A DNA stretch of 25,588 nt, from positions 1 to 25,588 of the forward strand of contig JAUCBJ010005344.1 in the NCBI GenBank assembly GCA_032718475.1. Reading direction: 5' to 3'. The stretch is from Nemertoderma westbladi. Lineage: Eukaryota; Xenacoelomorpha; Nemertodermatida; Nemertodermatidae. The notes beneath the pieces were generated by a model. The model ran no database searches, was not told the origin of the DNA, and worked only from the letters and a program-made list of their open reading frames with translations. A program made the translations under genes and the position numbers. Shown in pieces: positions 9,370 through 18,612 of the stretch; the stretch's first letter is position 1, and the number at the start of each line of letters is the position of its first letter.

Positions 9370-11724
9370 GCATACCATCCTTTGAGCTTATGCTCATCCG
9401 ATCAGAGACTTGCTGAGGACTTTCAAAGTTAACTGTCAGAATTTTGGTCTTTTTGGAGTTAATAAAAAGACCAACACTAGAAGCAGCATGTTCTAATGAG
9501 CTGAGGAGCCGCTGGGCTCCCTCTAATGATTCTGAGAGTACTCCTAAGTCATCAGCAAAGTCTAGATCAGTTAGGTACTTGGCAGGATTTCCTCGACTTC
9601 TGGAGCCAGTAGGTGGAGTTATCATCACCCCATCATCATTATGATGATCTAAGGACATGCGTAGAACATAGTCAACCACAATAATGAACAAGAATGGTGC
9701 AAGTGTGTCTCCTTGGAGGACGCCCCATAACACTTCAAATGGTTCTGTGTCACCGTCAACAGTAGACACAAATGTTGTCGAACCATCGTATACTGATCTG
9801 ATTGCTGCAATAATTTCATCAGGAATCCCATATAATGAAAGTATGCTGAACATACGTGAGCGAGAGACTGAATCAAAGGCCTTGAAGAAGTCAACAAAGA
9901 TAACAGCCAGATGCCTGTCTTTCTTTTTTGATAACTCTTCAATTATCCTTCTAAGTGCCAAAATGGGCTCCATGGTCCCACGACCTTTACGGAACCCATT
10001 CTGATTTCCACGTAGCAGTCTCTCAATGGGATCCCTGATGCGATTTAATAGAATTCTATTGTATAGTTTTGCAGCAATCGAGATCAATGAGATTCCCCGA
10101 AAAGAACCATAGAGTGTTAGGTTGCCCTTCTTGGGAACTGGCACCAACTTATTTGTTTTCATTTCTTGTGGGACTCTTGTTGTACGGTACATGTCTACTA
10201 TGATGGGATAGATGAGCTTTAAACACTCAGGTATTTTAAAGACCTCAGGGGGAACACCATCTACTCCACTGGCACGATTGGTCTTAATGCTCTTTGCAGC
10301 AGCCTTCACTTCTGCAAAGGAGATATCGCCAATGGGAATATCTGGGAGTACAGACTCAGACACTTTTACTTCTATAAAGTTATCAGGCAATACCCTGTCA
10401 TTATTGAGGAGCTTTTCAAAGTGGGCTTTCCAACCATTGAGGCGATCGGCTGGTGATTCAGCCTTAACCTTGGTGGTTGGTTGGCTTTTCCGCCCAGTAA
10501 GCAGATTGATCGATTTCCATGCCTGGGATGATTGCCTGCTGTCGTCAGCATCATTGATGGCATCAACCTGTTGGTTTATTAGCTCCTGTAGATTAACAGA
10601 GTACTGCCTGTTCAGGGACCTAGATGCAGCTTTAACTGCATTCTTGGCCGCTGTAGTCTGTTTGAGTCGGGACTCTTTCTGCGCCTTATGAAGGTCATTT
10701 CGGCACTTCTGAATTCTGTTGTCAGTCCAGGGGGCCCTTTTCCTGTTTCGAGGGTATACAGGAACTGTTTCTGCAGCTGCTAACTTAACTGCTTCTGTAA
10801 AGGCAGTATAGCCCTCACAGTGATCTGCCGCCTCAGAGGCAAGAGCCTCATACCTGTTGCTCAGCTGTAGTGTGAAGCTGGATCTCACACTTGGCTGTTG
10901 CAACAGAGAGGACCAGTCATGCCGTGGCAAGGCAGATTTCGTTGTTCTGCTAGCACGCAGACTAAGTCTTACCTTGGCCACAATAAGGCGGTGATCACTG
11001 GAGAAGGGTCGAAGTGTAAATGCATTACAGTCTTGTATAGAGCTCCTGTATTTCCTACGAAACAGAATATGGTCTATCTGGGACTTGTGACCACTGGGTC
11101 CACTATGAGTCCATAGCTTTCCAGTTCGCTTCTTGAACTGGGTTCCAGCCGAAAACAATCCATTTCCAGAGATAAAATCCTGAAGATGGACAGAATTTCG
11201 GTTAACACTATTGCTATAGACCCAGGGCGATGTAGGTGATTGATGCAGACTTGCATTAAAGTCTCCCAGGAATGTTAAGAATGCATGCTGATCCACTCCA
11301 TCAGTTGCTGCTTGTAGATTGTGGTAGAAATTTTCCACCTCCTCTACAGGGGCAACACTAGTTGGAGAGTAGCACACAATCAGAACCACCTTAGGAAACT
11401 TCTTAGCCAGTCTTCCAGAACATGAGAAGTGGCAACGGATGATGCGGTTAGAGATTTGGTCTATTTTGTCCAATGCTGCATGTGCAGTTGGATTCATCAA
11501 TAGACCAATTCCACCATTGCCACTATCATCTGCTGACGCGAGGGCGAGTCGCCAACCGCCCCCCATGTCCTTAATCAGAACCTCATCAGTCTGTCCAGTC
11601 TGCATTCGGTGCTCTTGAACACCCACTGCGCTAAGAGAAAGCTTATCTGCCAAGGCAGTCAGCTCACCTTGTCGCATTGGGGACCCGAGTGTTAGGGTGT
11701 TTACTGAGGCTAGTATAGTAGAAT
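9362..11724 (-). pseudogene. LINE ORF, main part: AP-like endonuclease plus reverse transcriptase (interrupted)
   Basis: The open frame is 9359-11764 (801 codons from its first ATG). Residues 1-15 (MTWDQHLPPLYDLYS) are translated from the flanking array repeat and are not LINE protein, so the LINE part starts near residue 16 and lacks its own start. The endonuclease/exonuclease/phosphatase domain spans about 18-268: catalytic E51 in GVQEHRM, LGDFN at 167-170, SDH at 256-258. The reverse transcriptase spans about 485-790: FVDFFKAFDS at 623-632, GVLQGDTLAP at 681-690, and the catalytic FADD at 736-739. All key motifs are present with no internal stop, so the copy was young when disrupted. The frame ends at a TAG supplied by the hAT-like terminus and would otherwise continue into 6551-5962. 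The protein nicks target DNA and primes cDNA synthesis from the element's RNA. Confidence 0.93.
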
Positions 11725-12669
11725 ATAAGTCATATAGTGGGGGTAGGTGTTGGTCCCAAGTCATAATACTATTAAATTGTGCTTCAAATTATCATTTTAT
11801 TAATTTTAACATCTGTTTACTCTTGTTGCTATGGTAAATGGATTTTCTAAATAACTTCGAACGGCTTGTATATGGACCTTATAGATGAGTTGCAAAACCC
11901 CAAGTTTATATATATTACAGTTTTTCTCCAAATAGAGTTATGATTATAGACTTGAATGATATATAACTTTAAAAAAACTACAGTTACCATGGTAACTAGA
12001 TATTTCTGGAATGTTTTGAGTTTCACTAAAAGTTCCAACTAGTGGTCCAGATAACACATACCTAGTTTCGTAAAATTTTATCGTGAAGTCTATGTACAAA
12101 TGAATAATTTTCGTATAAAAACATCTGTTTTCAGCGGTTGTCAAGGTAACTGCAAAATAGAACAATCAAATTCGGACGCAGAATAAGTTATATAGTGGGG
12201 GTAGGGATTGGTCCCAAGTCATCACACCTTAACCTTAGGCTTCAAATTAACATTTTAAAAATTTTAACATCTGTTTAGCCCGGTTGCCAAGGTAACTGGA
12301 TTTTCTATTTAACCTCAATCGGCTCTGCTATGGACCTTATAGTTGTGTTGAGAAACCCCAAGTTTATATGTATTATAGTTTTCCTACAAATAGAGTTACA
12401 AATATTGACTTGAAATACATAGACTTTTTTCTAAGTCCGTTGCCATGGAAACCAGATTTTTCCTGGATATGAGACCCATCCCACACGATGCGCCTCGACG
12501 AGTAGTATATACATGCAAAATTTCAGGGTACTTTTAAAGGCTAGTTTTTTCCCCGACCAAAAAACCCCAAATCTGCCCCATACAAGTAAAATAGCCCACT
12601 ATGAATAGACCATCTCAGCTAAGGAAAATCTTTCTTAGCGAAAGTAGTTGATTTTCCTTAGCTTCGTGG
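11725..12669 (+). mobile_element. Array element copy F, right part (after the LINE)
   Basis: It begins with the second copy of the 12-bp duplication (11725-11736) and continues the family sequence exactly where 5913 left off. It passes through five monomer dyads to the right-end hairpin and terminus at 12669. Shared variants place it closest to copy A. Confidence 0.85.
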
Positions 12670-13566
12670 ATTAACTTGTGCTTCAAATTATAATTTTATA
12701 AATTTTAACATCTGTATAGTCTTGTTGCTATGGTAGCTGGATTTTCAAATTAACCTCGAACGGTTTGTATATGGACCTTATAGATGAGTTGCAAAACCCC
12801 AAGTTTATATATATTACAGTTTTGCTCCGAATAGAGTTATGAATATAGACTTGAATAATATAGACTTTAATAAACTACAGTTACCATGGTAACTAGATAT
12901 TTCTGGGATGTTTTGAGTTTCACTAAAAGTTCGAACTAGTGGTCCAGATAACACATATCCAGTTTCGTAAAATTTTATCGTGAAGTCTATGTCCAAATGA
13001 GTTATTTTCGTATAAAAACATCTGTTTTCAGCGGTTGTCATGGTAACTGCAAAATTAAACAATGAAATTCGGACGCAGAATAACTCATATAGTGGGGGTA
13101 GGGGTTGGTCCCAAGACATAACACCTTCTCCTTAGGCTTCAAATTAACATTTTGTAAATTTTAACATCTGTCTAGCCCAGTTGCCAAGGCAACTGGATTT
13201 TCTATTGAACCTCAGTCGGCTCTGCTATGGACCTTATAGTTGAGTTGAGAAACCCCAAGTATATATGTATTATAGTTTTCCTACAAATAGAGTTATAAAT
13301 ATTGACTTGAAATACATAGACTTTTTTCTAAGTCCGTTGCCATGGAAACCAGATTTTTCCTGGATATGAGACCCAGCCCAAAAGATGCGCCTCGACGAGT
13401 AGTATATACATGCAAAATTTCAGGGTACTTTTAAAGGCTAGTTTTTTCACCGGTCAAAAAACCCCAAATCTGCCTCATACAAGTAAAATAGCCCACTATG
13501 AATAGACCATCTCAGCTAAGGAAAATCTTTCTTAGCGAAAGTAGTTGATTTTCCTTAACTTCGTGG
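12670..13566 (+). mobile_element. Array element copy G, left-truncated (897 bp)
   Basis: It starts directly after the terminus of copy F, in mid-family sequence at the ...TTAACTTGTGCTTCAAATT segment. It ends with the normal hairpin and terminus at 13566; one base of the stem is changed (CCTTAACTTCGTGG instead of CCTTAGCTTCGTGG). With E it is the second example of a right end fused to a left-truncated copy. Confidence 0.75.
13514..13566 (+). other. Right-end hairpin of the array family (example in copy G)
   Basis: In the other copies the stem is GCTAAGGAAAATC paired with GATTTTCCTTAGC, loop about 19 nt, with a small nested CTTTC/GAAAG pairing, followed by TTCGTGG. Here the right arm carries one substitution. 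The same structure closes copies A, B, D, E and F. A hairpin a few bases from the 3' end is a hallmark of rolling-circle (Helitron/Helentron) elements. Confidence 0.7.
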
Positions 13567-13728
13567 ATATTTAGTTCGCGAAAAATTTTAAAAATATATT
13601 TTTAATGCTGGATTTTCTTACTTTTTAAAAATAGAAGAACATTCGCATAGAAGATCACACTAGCAGACTAGAACATTCGCGAAGATTGTGACGTTTGTGA
13701 AGCTAACCCTATCTGCCTATAGTCAGAT

Positions 13729-13804
13729 AGTATAGGTAAACACAAAATTTAACTGAGCAAACCTCGCGTTCTTCGCGAAATTTTGTGTTTAAGAATACTA
13801 TACT
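13729..13804. repeat. Imperfect hairpin with a TTCGCGAA octamer in the loop region
   Basis: The core stem is AAACACAAAATTT (13738-13750) with AAATTTTGTGTTT (13778-13790), perfect over 13 bp. Outer pairing AGTATAG (13729-13735) with CTATACT (13798-13804) extends it across a small internal loop. The intervening 27 nt include TTCGCGAA. Confidence 0.6.
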
Positions 13805-13969
13805 GTAGGTGGACAAAAAATCGCGACGTTTGCGAAATTTCGCGATCTTCGCTGAAGAAATGTTCAAAATCGTTGCCGTAATGGCTGAATGGGTTATCCG
13901 AGATTATGCATTTAAATGACTTAGAATTTAATTTCATTTTTTTTTCAAAAACCTATTACCTTTTCAAAA

Positions 13970-14039
13970 ATGCAGGTTTTTGGATTCAAACCTAAAAAAC
14001 CTAGGTTGACTAAAAATCTAACCTAGGTTGCCAGCCCTA
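13970..14039. repeat. Palindromic CCTAGG repeats ending in a hAT-like terminus
   Basis: AACCTAGGTTG occurs at 13998-14008 and 14020-14030, followed by CCAGCCCTA. Read on the minus strand the end is TAGGGCTGG, which has the YARNG start usual for hAT termini. I could not find a partner end or a target duplication, so this may be a solo end or chance. Confidence 0.3.
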
Positions 14040-14294
14040 AGTCAGTAATTCTGATGTTAAAAAGACAGAAAGATACTGACTGACTGAGATACGATTAGGC
14101 CTACTTCTGCACCTGTTCTGTCAGTCTGTACTTGATTACTGGATTAACGAAATGTTTCGGCTGTGGAGAGACGATACCGGTAACTGCAGAACTGGCTGAC
14201 TGCTGGACTGGCAACAGGCAGGTATTGCTAAATGCTGAAAACAGGAAAAGCAGAAAAGTGAAAGTAGAATCTGCTTAGTAGGCCCTATCTGAGA

Positions 14295-16259
14295 ATGGCC
14301 GGGTTTCTTGGAGCGGTATCTGAGTTTGCAAAAAATGCGGAGGGTTTTCTAGAAAAACTTGATAAATCCGCAGCTGATACATTTTCGCCGAATGTTAATG
14401 AAAACAATTCTCCATCAATGAGTCGCAAACAGTTGGATTATATTCCCCGGAACCTCTCCGCCACCCAACTCGCATTAACATCGAACCAACCTCTGGCAAC
14501 CCCCAGACTCGATTCGAATCGCGAACAGAAACACACCAGGAGCTTCTCTGCAGACATTGTCGATAAAGCCCCTGGTCCTTTAATTCGGAAGGCCGATCCA
14601 GATGATTTAATGATGTTCCTAAATGCTCCAACTGCTGTTTCGGAAGCGAATTCAACAGAAACTCATCCTACTTCCGGTTCCGGAGGACCGGTATCTCGAA
14701 ATATATTACCGATACCATCGAAATCTTCAAGACAGTCGAGTAATAGCACGTCTAGTATAATACTAATGGATAAATCAGACTTGACCTCGGATAACGGAAA
14801 GCGACGAGGTAGTACTGAAGGGAGCGAGACTGGAAGTAGTAAGGACTTCCAGATGGTAGATACAGTTAGCGAGTCGAGTCGAAGTGACACTGGATTGCAA
14901 TACGAGAACTCCTTGCTTAAACGAGAACTCCAGTCGATAAACGAGGAAGTTGGTAATTTATTGAAAAGGTTGAGGGTGTCTGAGGAACATTTGGGGGACT
15001 GCGAGAAGAAATTGAAAGATGAGGTTAAACAAGTTGATCAACTGAAAGGCGATATTGAAACGCAATCTAATAAATTCGCTATAACTCTAAATGAGAAAGA
15101 AGATGCTATCGTTTGTTTAAATAAAGAAGTTTCTGAACTTCGTAAGAAGTTAAATGTTTCTGAGGAGAATCTTAAAAGTAAGTTGTCGATTGTCGATTTG
15201 CTAGAAAGCAGTGTTAATGTGGAGAATCAGTTGAGGTTAAAGGATGAAGGGAGGTATCTGGAAGAGATAGCGAGTTTAACGGACTCGGTTTCGAGACACA
15301 CAGCATCCTACTCGCAGGTTTACTACCGGTGTCAGCAGTTGGAGAATAATTCCTCAGAGTCGCAATCTAAGCTCGAGAGACAAACCGCCAAGGTTCTCGA
15401 GCTGGAGACTCAATTACAAGACTACAAGCAACGCGCTCAACGAACTCTTCAGTTTAAGGAGAAGGTTATAAATGAGTTGAAGGAGGGGGTTAACATGGAG
15501 GGTAGTGGGTTGTATGAGGAGGAGTTGTTGGCTGTTGGTAAAGAGAGGGATTGTTTGAGGGAGGAGTTAGTAGCTGTTAATGTGTCGTTGGATGTTGTTA
15601 AGGATGAGTTTAGGCTGGCGGAGGATCAGTGGACTCGGGATTCGGTGGAGTTGCGCAATCGTATCGCGTTGTTGGAGACGTCGGTGGAGGAGGCGAACGC
15701 GGCTGGGGAGCGGTACCGGGATGAGTTAGCAGGGGGGAGAGGAGCGGTCGAGATTGAGCGAGTTCGCTCCGAGGAGTTACGGAGACGCGGCGAGGAGTTG
15801 GAGGCGGGGAACTCGGCGTTGCGGGGGGAGGTGGAGACGTTGCGACGGACGCTAGCGACGCGGCAGTGGGTGGCCGAGGGTAGCGAGGCCGAGGCAAAGA
15901 TCCGCGAGTTAACCGAGTCATTGTACCAACGGCAGACGGAGATCGAGGGTTTGACTGCAGAGAAACATTCATTGTTGGTTCGGTTGGAGCGGATTGGGAG
16001 CGGTGTTCGCACCACTGTGTCGCCCCGGACGCAGGAAGGCTTCCCGGAATCCGTATACGACCTTCCAGTTACCCAGAGCGTTAAACGAGCCGCCAACTCT
16101 CTGGACAGGTTTAGTTTCCGACTCGGTGGTTTCTTCCGTATCCATCCCATAGCTAGGATCTTCCTACTCTTCTACATGGTTCTCCTACACCTCTGGGTCA
16201 CCTTCGTGCTCCTCACCTACCAACCCGAACTGCACAGAGGAGCCACTCCTTCCTCCTAG
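14295..16259 (+). CDS. GOLGA5: Golgin-84 (golgin subfamily A member 5), single-exon ORF, 654 aa
   Basis: Golgin-84 is a tail-anchored coiled-coil tether of the Golgi that binds Rab1 and acts in cisternal stacking and retrograde vesicle capture. Visible here: an N-terminal 1-200 that is Ser/Thr-rich and disordered, with the acidic box DPDDLMMFLN at 101-110; a long coiled coil about 201-570, including the family block DYKQRAQRTLQFKEKVINEL at 376-395 and LTESLYQRQTEIEGLTAEKH at 539-558; then VKRAANSLDRFSFRLGGFFR and a membrane anchor at 622-640 with a short tail. Length is a little below the vertebrate protein (about 730). An in-frame TAG at 14265-14267 fixes the first ATG. No intron interrupts the coding region, while vertebrate GOLGA5 has many. 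GC content rises sharply at about 15640-15920. A GTAAGT donor-like site lies at 16283, just after the stop. Confidence 0.96.
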   Translation: MAGFLGAVSEFAKNAEGFLEKLDKSAADTFSPNVNENNSPSMSRKQLDYIPRNLSATQLALTSNQPLATPRLDSNREQKHTRSFSADIVDKAPGPLIRKADPDDLMMFLNAPTAVSEANSTETHPTSGSGGPVSRNILPIPSKSSRQSSNSTSSIILMDKSDLTSDNGKRRGSTEGSETGSSKDFQMVDTVSESSRSDTGLQYENSLLKRELQSINEEVGNLLKRLRVSEEHLGDCEKKLKDEVKQVDQLKGDIETQSNKFAITLNEKEDAIVCLNKEVSELRKKLNVSEENLKSKLSIVDLLESSVNVENQLRLKDEGRYLEEIASLTDSVSRHTASYSQVYYRCQQLENNSSESQSKLERQTAKVLELETQLQDYKQRAQRTLQFKEKVINELKEGVNMEGSGLYEEELLAVGKERDCLREELVAVNVSLDVVKDEFRLAEDQWTRDSVELRNRIALLETSVEEANAAGERYRDELAGGRGAVEIERVRSEELRRRGEELEAGNSALRGEVETLRRTLATRQWVAEGSEAEAKIRELTESLYQRQTEIEGLTAEKHSLLVRLERIGSGVRTTVSPRTQEGFPESVYDLPVTQSVKRAANSLDRFSFRLGGFFRIHPIARIFLLFYMVLLHLWVTFVLLTYQPELHRGATPSS

Positions 16260-16432
16260 TCCCGCAGTAAATCCACCTCAACGTAAGTTAACTAATTGAA
16301 ACATTATTTATGTATTTATTGGTTTCTCTTGTTTCACATTCATTCTCCGTATCTCAGTCTGCGGGGTCAACTTTCTCAGAATGGTTTTCTAAAGACTAAT
16401 AATATTATAAATAAAATATACCGGTAAATAAA
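16260..16432 (+). terminator. Probable 3' UTR and polyadenylation signals of golgin-84
   Basis: AATAAA occurs at 16410-16415 and again at 16427-16432, about 150-170 bp after the stop, in AT-rich sequence. Either could direct 3'-end formation. No long genomic A tract follows, which is against a fresh retrocopy. Confidence 0.6.
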
Positions 16433-16607
16433 AAAACTAATAACTTTGTTCCCAATTTAATGATTTTTTAGATCCGATAATTTATAAGGAAACACTGCTG
16501 CGCTTTTTGTTTCTCTCAAAAACGTAAGGAGAATGTTCAAGTAAAGATGCAATGCTCCTCTCTCTTGGCTTGTAACGCAGGAATTGCATCATACTTACTC
16601 ACAAGGG
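16433..16607. other. Intergenic sequence without recognised features
   Basis: It shows nothing beyond AT-rich sequence between the golgin-84 polyadenylation signals and the MITE. Confidence 0.5.
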
Positions 16608-16839
16608 TTTAATTAGGCACTTGTGTCAAATAGGGGACCCTTCTAACCTGCAAATCCTGAAATCACCTAAACTGAAGTCCGGTTAGTAAATGAGCAGGTT
16701 ACAGAGGCGAGTTAAAAGGAACCAAAACATTAAACGAGAGTTAGGAATATTGTTATCACCTGCTAAATTTCAGGATTAGCAGGTGATTTCAGTTATCAGA
16801 TTAGGAGGGTCCCCTATTTGACACTAGTGCCTTTAATTA
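16608..16839. mobile_element. MITE of 216 bp (16616-16831) with 8-bp target duplication TTTAATTA
   Basis: The ends GGCACTTGTGTCAAATAGGG (16616) and the complement ending ...CACTAGTGCC (16831) pair over about 30 bp with two mismatches. TTTAATTA flanks both sides (16608-16615, 16832-16839). Inside, ATCACCTGCT (16755-16764) and AGCAGGTGAT (16778-16787) make a perfect 10-bp stem. Eight-base duplication fits hAT, P or Merlin type; the GG-starting end does not look like a typical hAT end. It has no coding capacity. Confidence 0.8.
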
Positions 16840-18612
16840 ATTATTCGACCCTTTTCTGGCATATTGTCGGTATCAACATTATTATATCACAAAATGTGTT
16901 ATGTTTTCGCTTCTAATTTTATCAGAAAGTATTATTTTTGCTTGACTCAAAACGAAATTTGCAAAACTTTGCTTTATAAAGTTGTGGAAATTCAGAACGA
17001 CATATGTCATTCAATATATTTATACTACACTACCGGTAGTATTACAGGACTCCCACCACTGCGTTATTTTAACGCGTCGCGCTATTTCCAAAAGTTTGCG
17101 TTATTCGACTATTATTGAGCAAATACCATGAAAATTGCGTCATTATAATATTTTTCCATTTACTAAACTTGAAATTTATAAACCTTGTAAGTTGTAACTG
17201 AAATTATATCTGTGGCGATTTAATCAAATTATTGTATAATATATTATAATATTATTATAATATATTGCATAATATTGTATTTATTCAGTGTTAAATTTTT
17301 TGATGAATCGGTTCAAATCATTGTTACATCTAGTGCCATCAAGCAATGTTGATTGAAATTGAGCTTCGGCCATTTTATACACAAATTTCAATTGATTTCA
17401 GTCAGAATTGTTTAAGAAATAGTAAATTATTAAGAAGTAATTAAGAAAATTGTTAAATAAATGGGTTTAACTATGAAGGAAAAAATACAGATAATAGGAT
17501 CTGTCATCTTTCGACAATAACTTCAAACTTTGTCAAAAATTATTGTAACTGAATGAAATTTTTCATCATTCCAAAAACATACCTAATAAAACAACCCTTT
17601 TTTGGCAATTTTATTTATATCTTTCTTTACCTTGGGATCCTTTCTTATGAAATGTCCTTCCTTACCTTACACAATTGAAAAAATGCTTGTATATTTGAAA
17701 TCTGCATTAATTTCGGCACAGGACCCGACCGCCGACCCCCCCCCCTCACCCACTCCCTCTCTCTTAAAATACGCTTCGTTAATTTGACCCCTCTGGGTTT
17801 TTATTTTGTTGAGCACCGGTGGGAGCCCTGGTAGTATATACACACACATTCAAAACGTTGTTCTGCTGATTCGTTACCAACGTCCACGGTATGATTAATT
17901 ATAACTACATCAATAAACTGCTGTTTAAAAGGAAAAGAGCCGCTGTGGCCATTTTGGAATCCTACCAACGATCTGCCCACTGCATACAAACTTTTTAAAC
18001 CGATAGGTACTCTAGAGTCCCGAATAGAAGGGGCGACACATCTATTAATTTTTGAAAAAAAAATTAGTACATTTTTTATTATGAGTAAATAAACGTTTGT
18101 TCTCTTCATAATAATTGAGAGCTGAAAGTGAAAGAAAACTTATACCACCGGTAGCCGTAGCTACTACAGTACCTGTACGCTGTACTGTACGTACTGTACT
18201 ATACTATATTTTTTCAAAATTTCCCCCCCACCACGTTTATTCCAGCCACCCCAACTATAAGCATAATTAAATTTTTCCACCCACCCCGTCTATTCGGGCC
18301 TCCTGACTACACGATTAAGTGTCTCCATCTACCGTAAACCAGCAACCTGCTGCATGGTTATCTTTCTTGGTTTCAAATAAGTACATACATTAACTTACAA
18401 ATAGTTCTGGAACTAACATTATAAATAATAGAATAACTCGAAGAATATAATAAATAGGTTTTACATCGGTTGGTCTACACTACACTACAGGCCTTACAGT
18501 AGCTGACAGGCATCAGTACCTTTAACAATACGTTTTTAAGAAATTGAGAAATATAATTATTTATTACTTGGGAAAAAAGTATATTTATTTTCATAAACAA
18601 ATTTTTAAACAA
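16840..18612. other. AT-rich region without a supported gene
   Basis: Short open frames (84 codons at 16864, 61 at 17602, 102 on the minus strand at 17801) have no recognisable motif, and AT-rich chance frames of this size are expected. Local structures are an AT-only palindromic stretch at about 17235-17285, a C10 run at 17736-17745 and a GTACTGTAC-type simple repeat at about 18165-18206. Confidence 0.5.

Larger units (their letters stand above)
5914..11724 (-). mobile_element. RTE-like non-LTR retrotransposon (LINE), nearly full length, split by a hAT-like element
   Basis: Read on the minus strand, the element runs from 11724 (5' end) to 5914 (3' end) and is about 2.99 kb once the 2810-bp insertion and one 8-bp duplication are removed. 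It has a single reading frame with an AP-type endonuclease followed by reverse transcriptase and a C-terminal region, a very short 3' UTR (about 48 bp) and a trinucleotide tail of TAG units (plus strand CTA units, 5914-5931). These traits, and about 3 kb length, fit the RTE clade; exact clade is inference. It is bounded by perfect 12-bp duplications. The 5' end is slightly truncated, since the first residues of the endonuclease domain are absent. Confidence 0.88.
13567..14294. other. Upstream region of golgin-84: TTCGCGAA octamers, hairpin, hAT-like end and 5' UTR
   Basis: There is no gene here. It holds three exact TTCGCGAA palindromes (13575, 13676, 13772) and a near match at 13839, then a hairpin, then a block of AACCTAGGTTG repeats ending ...CCAGCCCTA. 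The last ~250 bp before the ATG are less AT-biased and probably contain promoter and 5' UTR. I see no convincing TATA box. Confidence 0.45.

Noticed and set aside
10212-10691. Plus-strand frame of 159 codons opposite the LINE ORF
   Set aside because: It is the antisense shadow of the RT/endonuclease linker and shows no independent family features.
1-13566. CRISPR-like array, because of regularly spaced dyads
   Set aside because: Whole ~150-bp monomers repeat, not short repeats with unique spacers, and the DNA is animal.
15610-16150. Minus-strand frames of 120 and 174 codons opposite golgin-84
   Set aside because: The GC-rich codon pattern on the sense strand opens antisense frames; composition is low-complexity Ser/Pro/Arg and no domain is visible.
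16864-17118. Plus-strand frame of 84 codons after the MITE
   Set aside because: Composition is that of chance AT-rich sequence; no motif, no start context, no homologue recognised.
17300-17330. Possible tRNA B-box (GGTTCAAATC near 17310)
   Set aside because: No A-box, no cloverleaf stems around it and strong AT bias.
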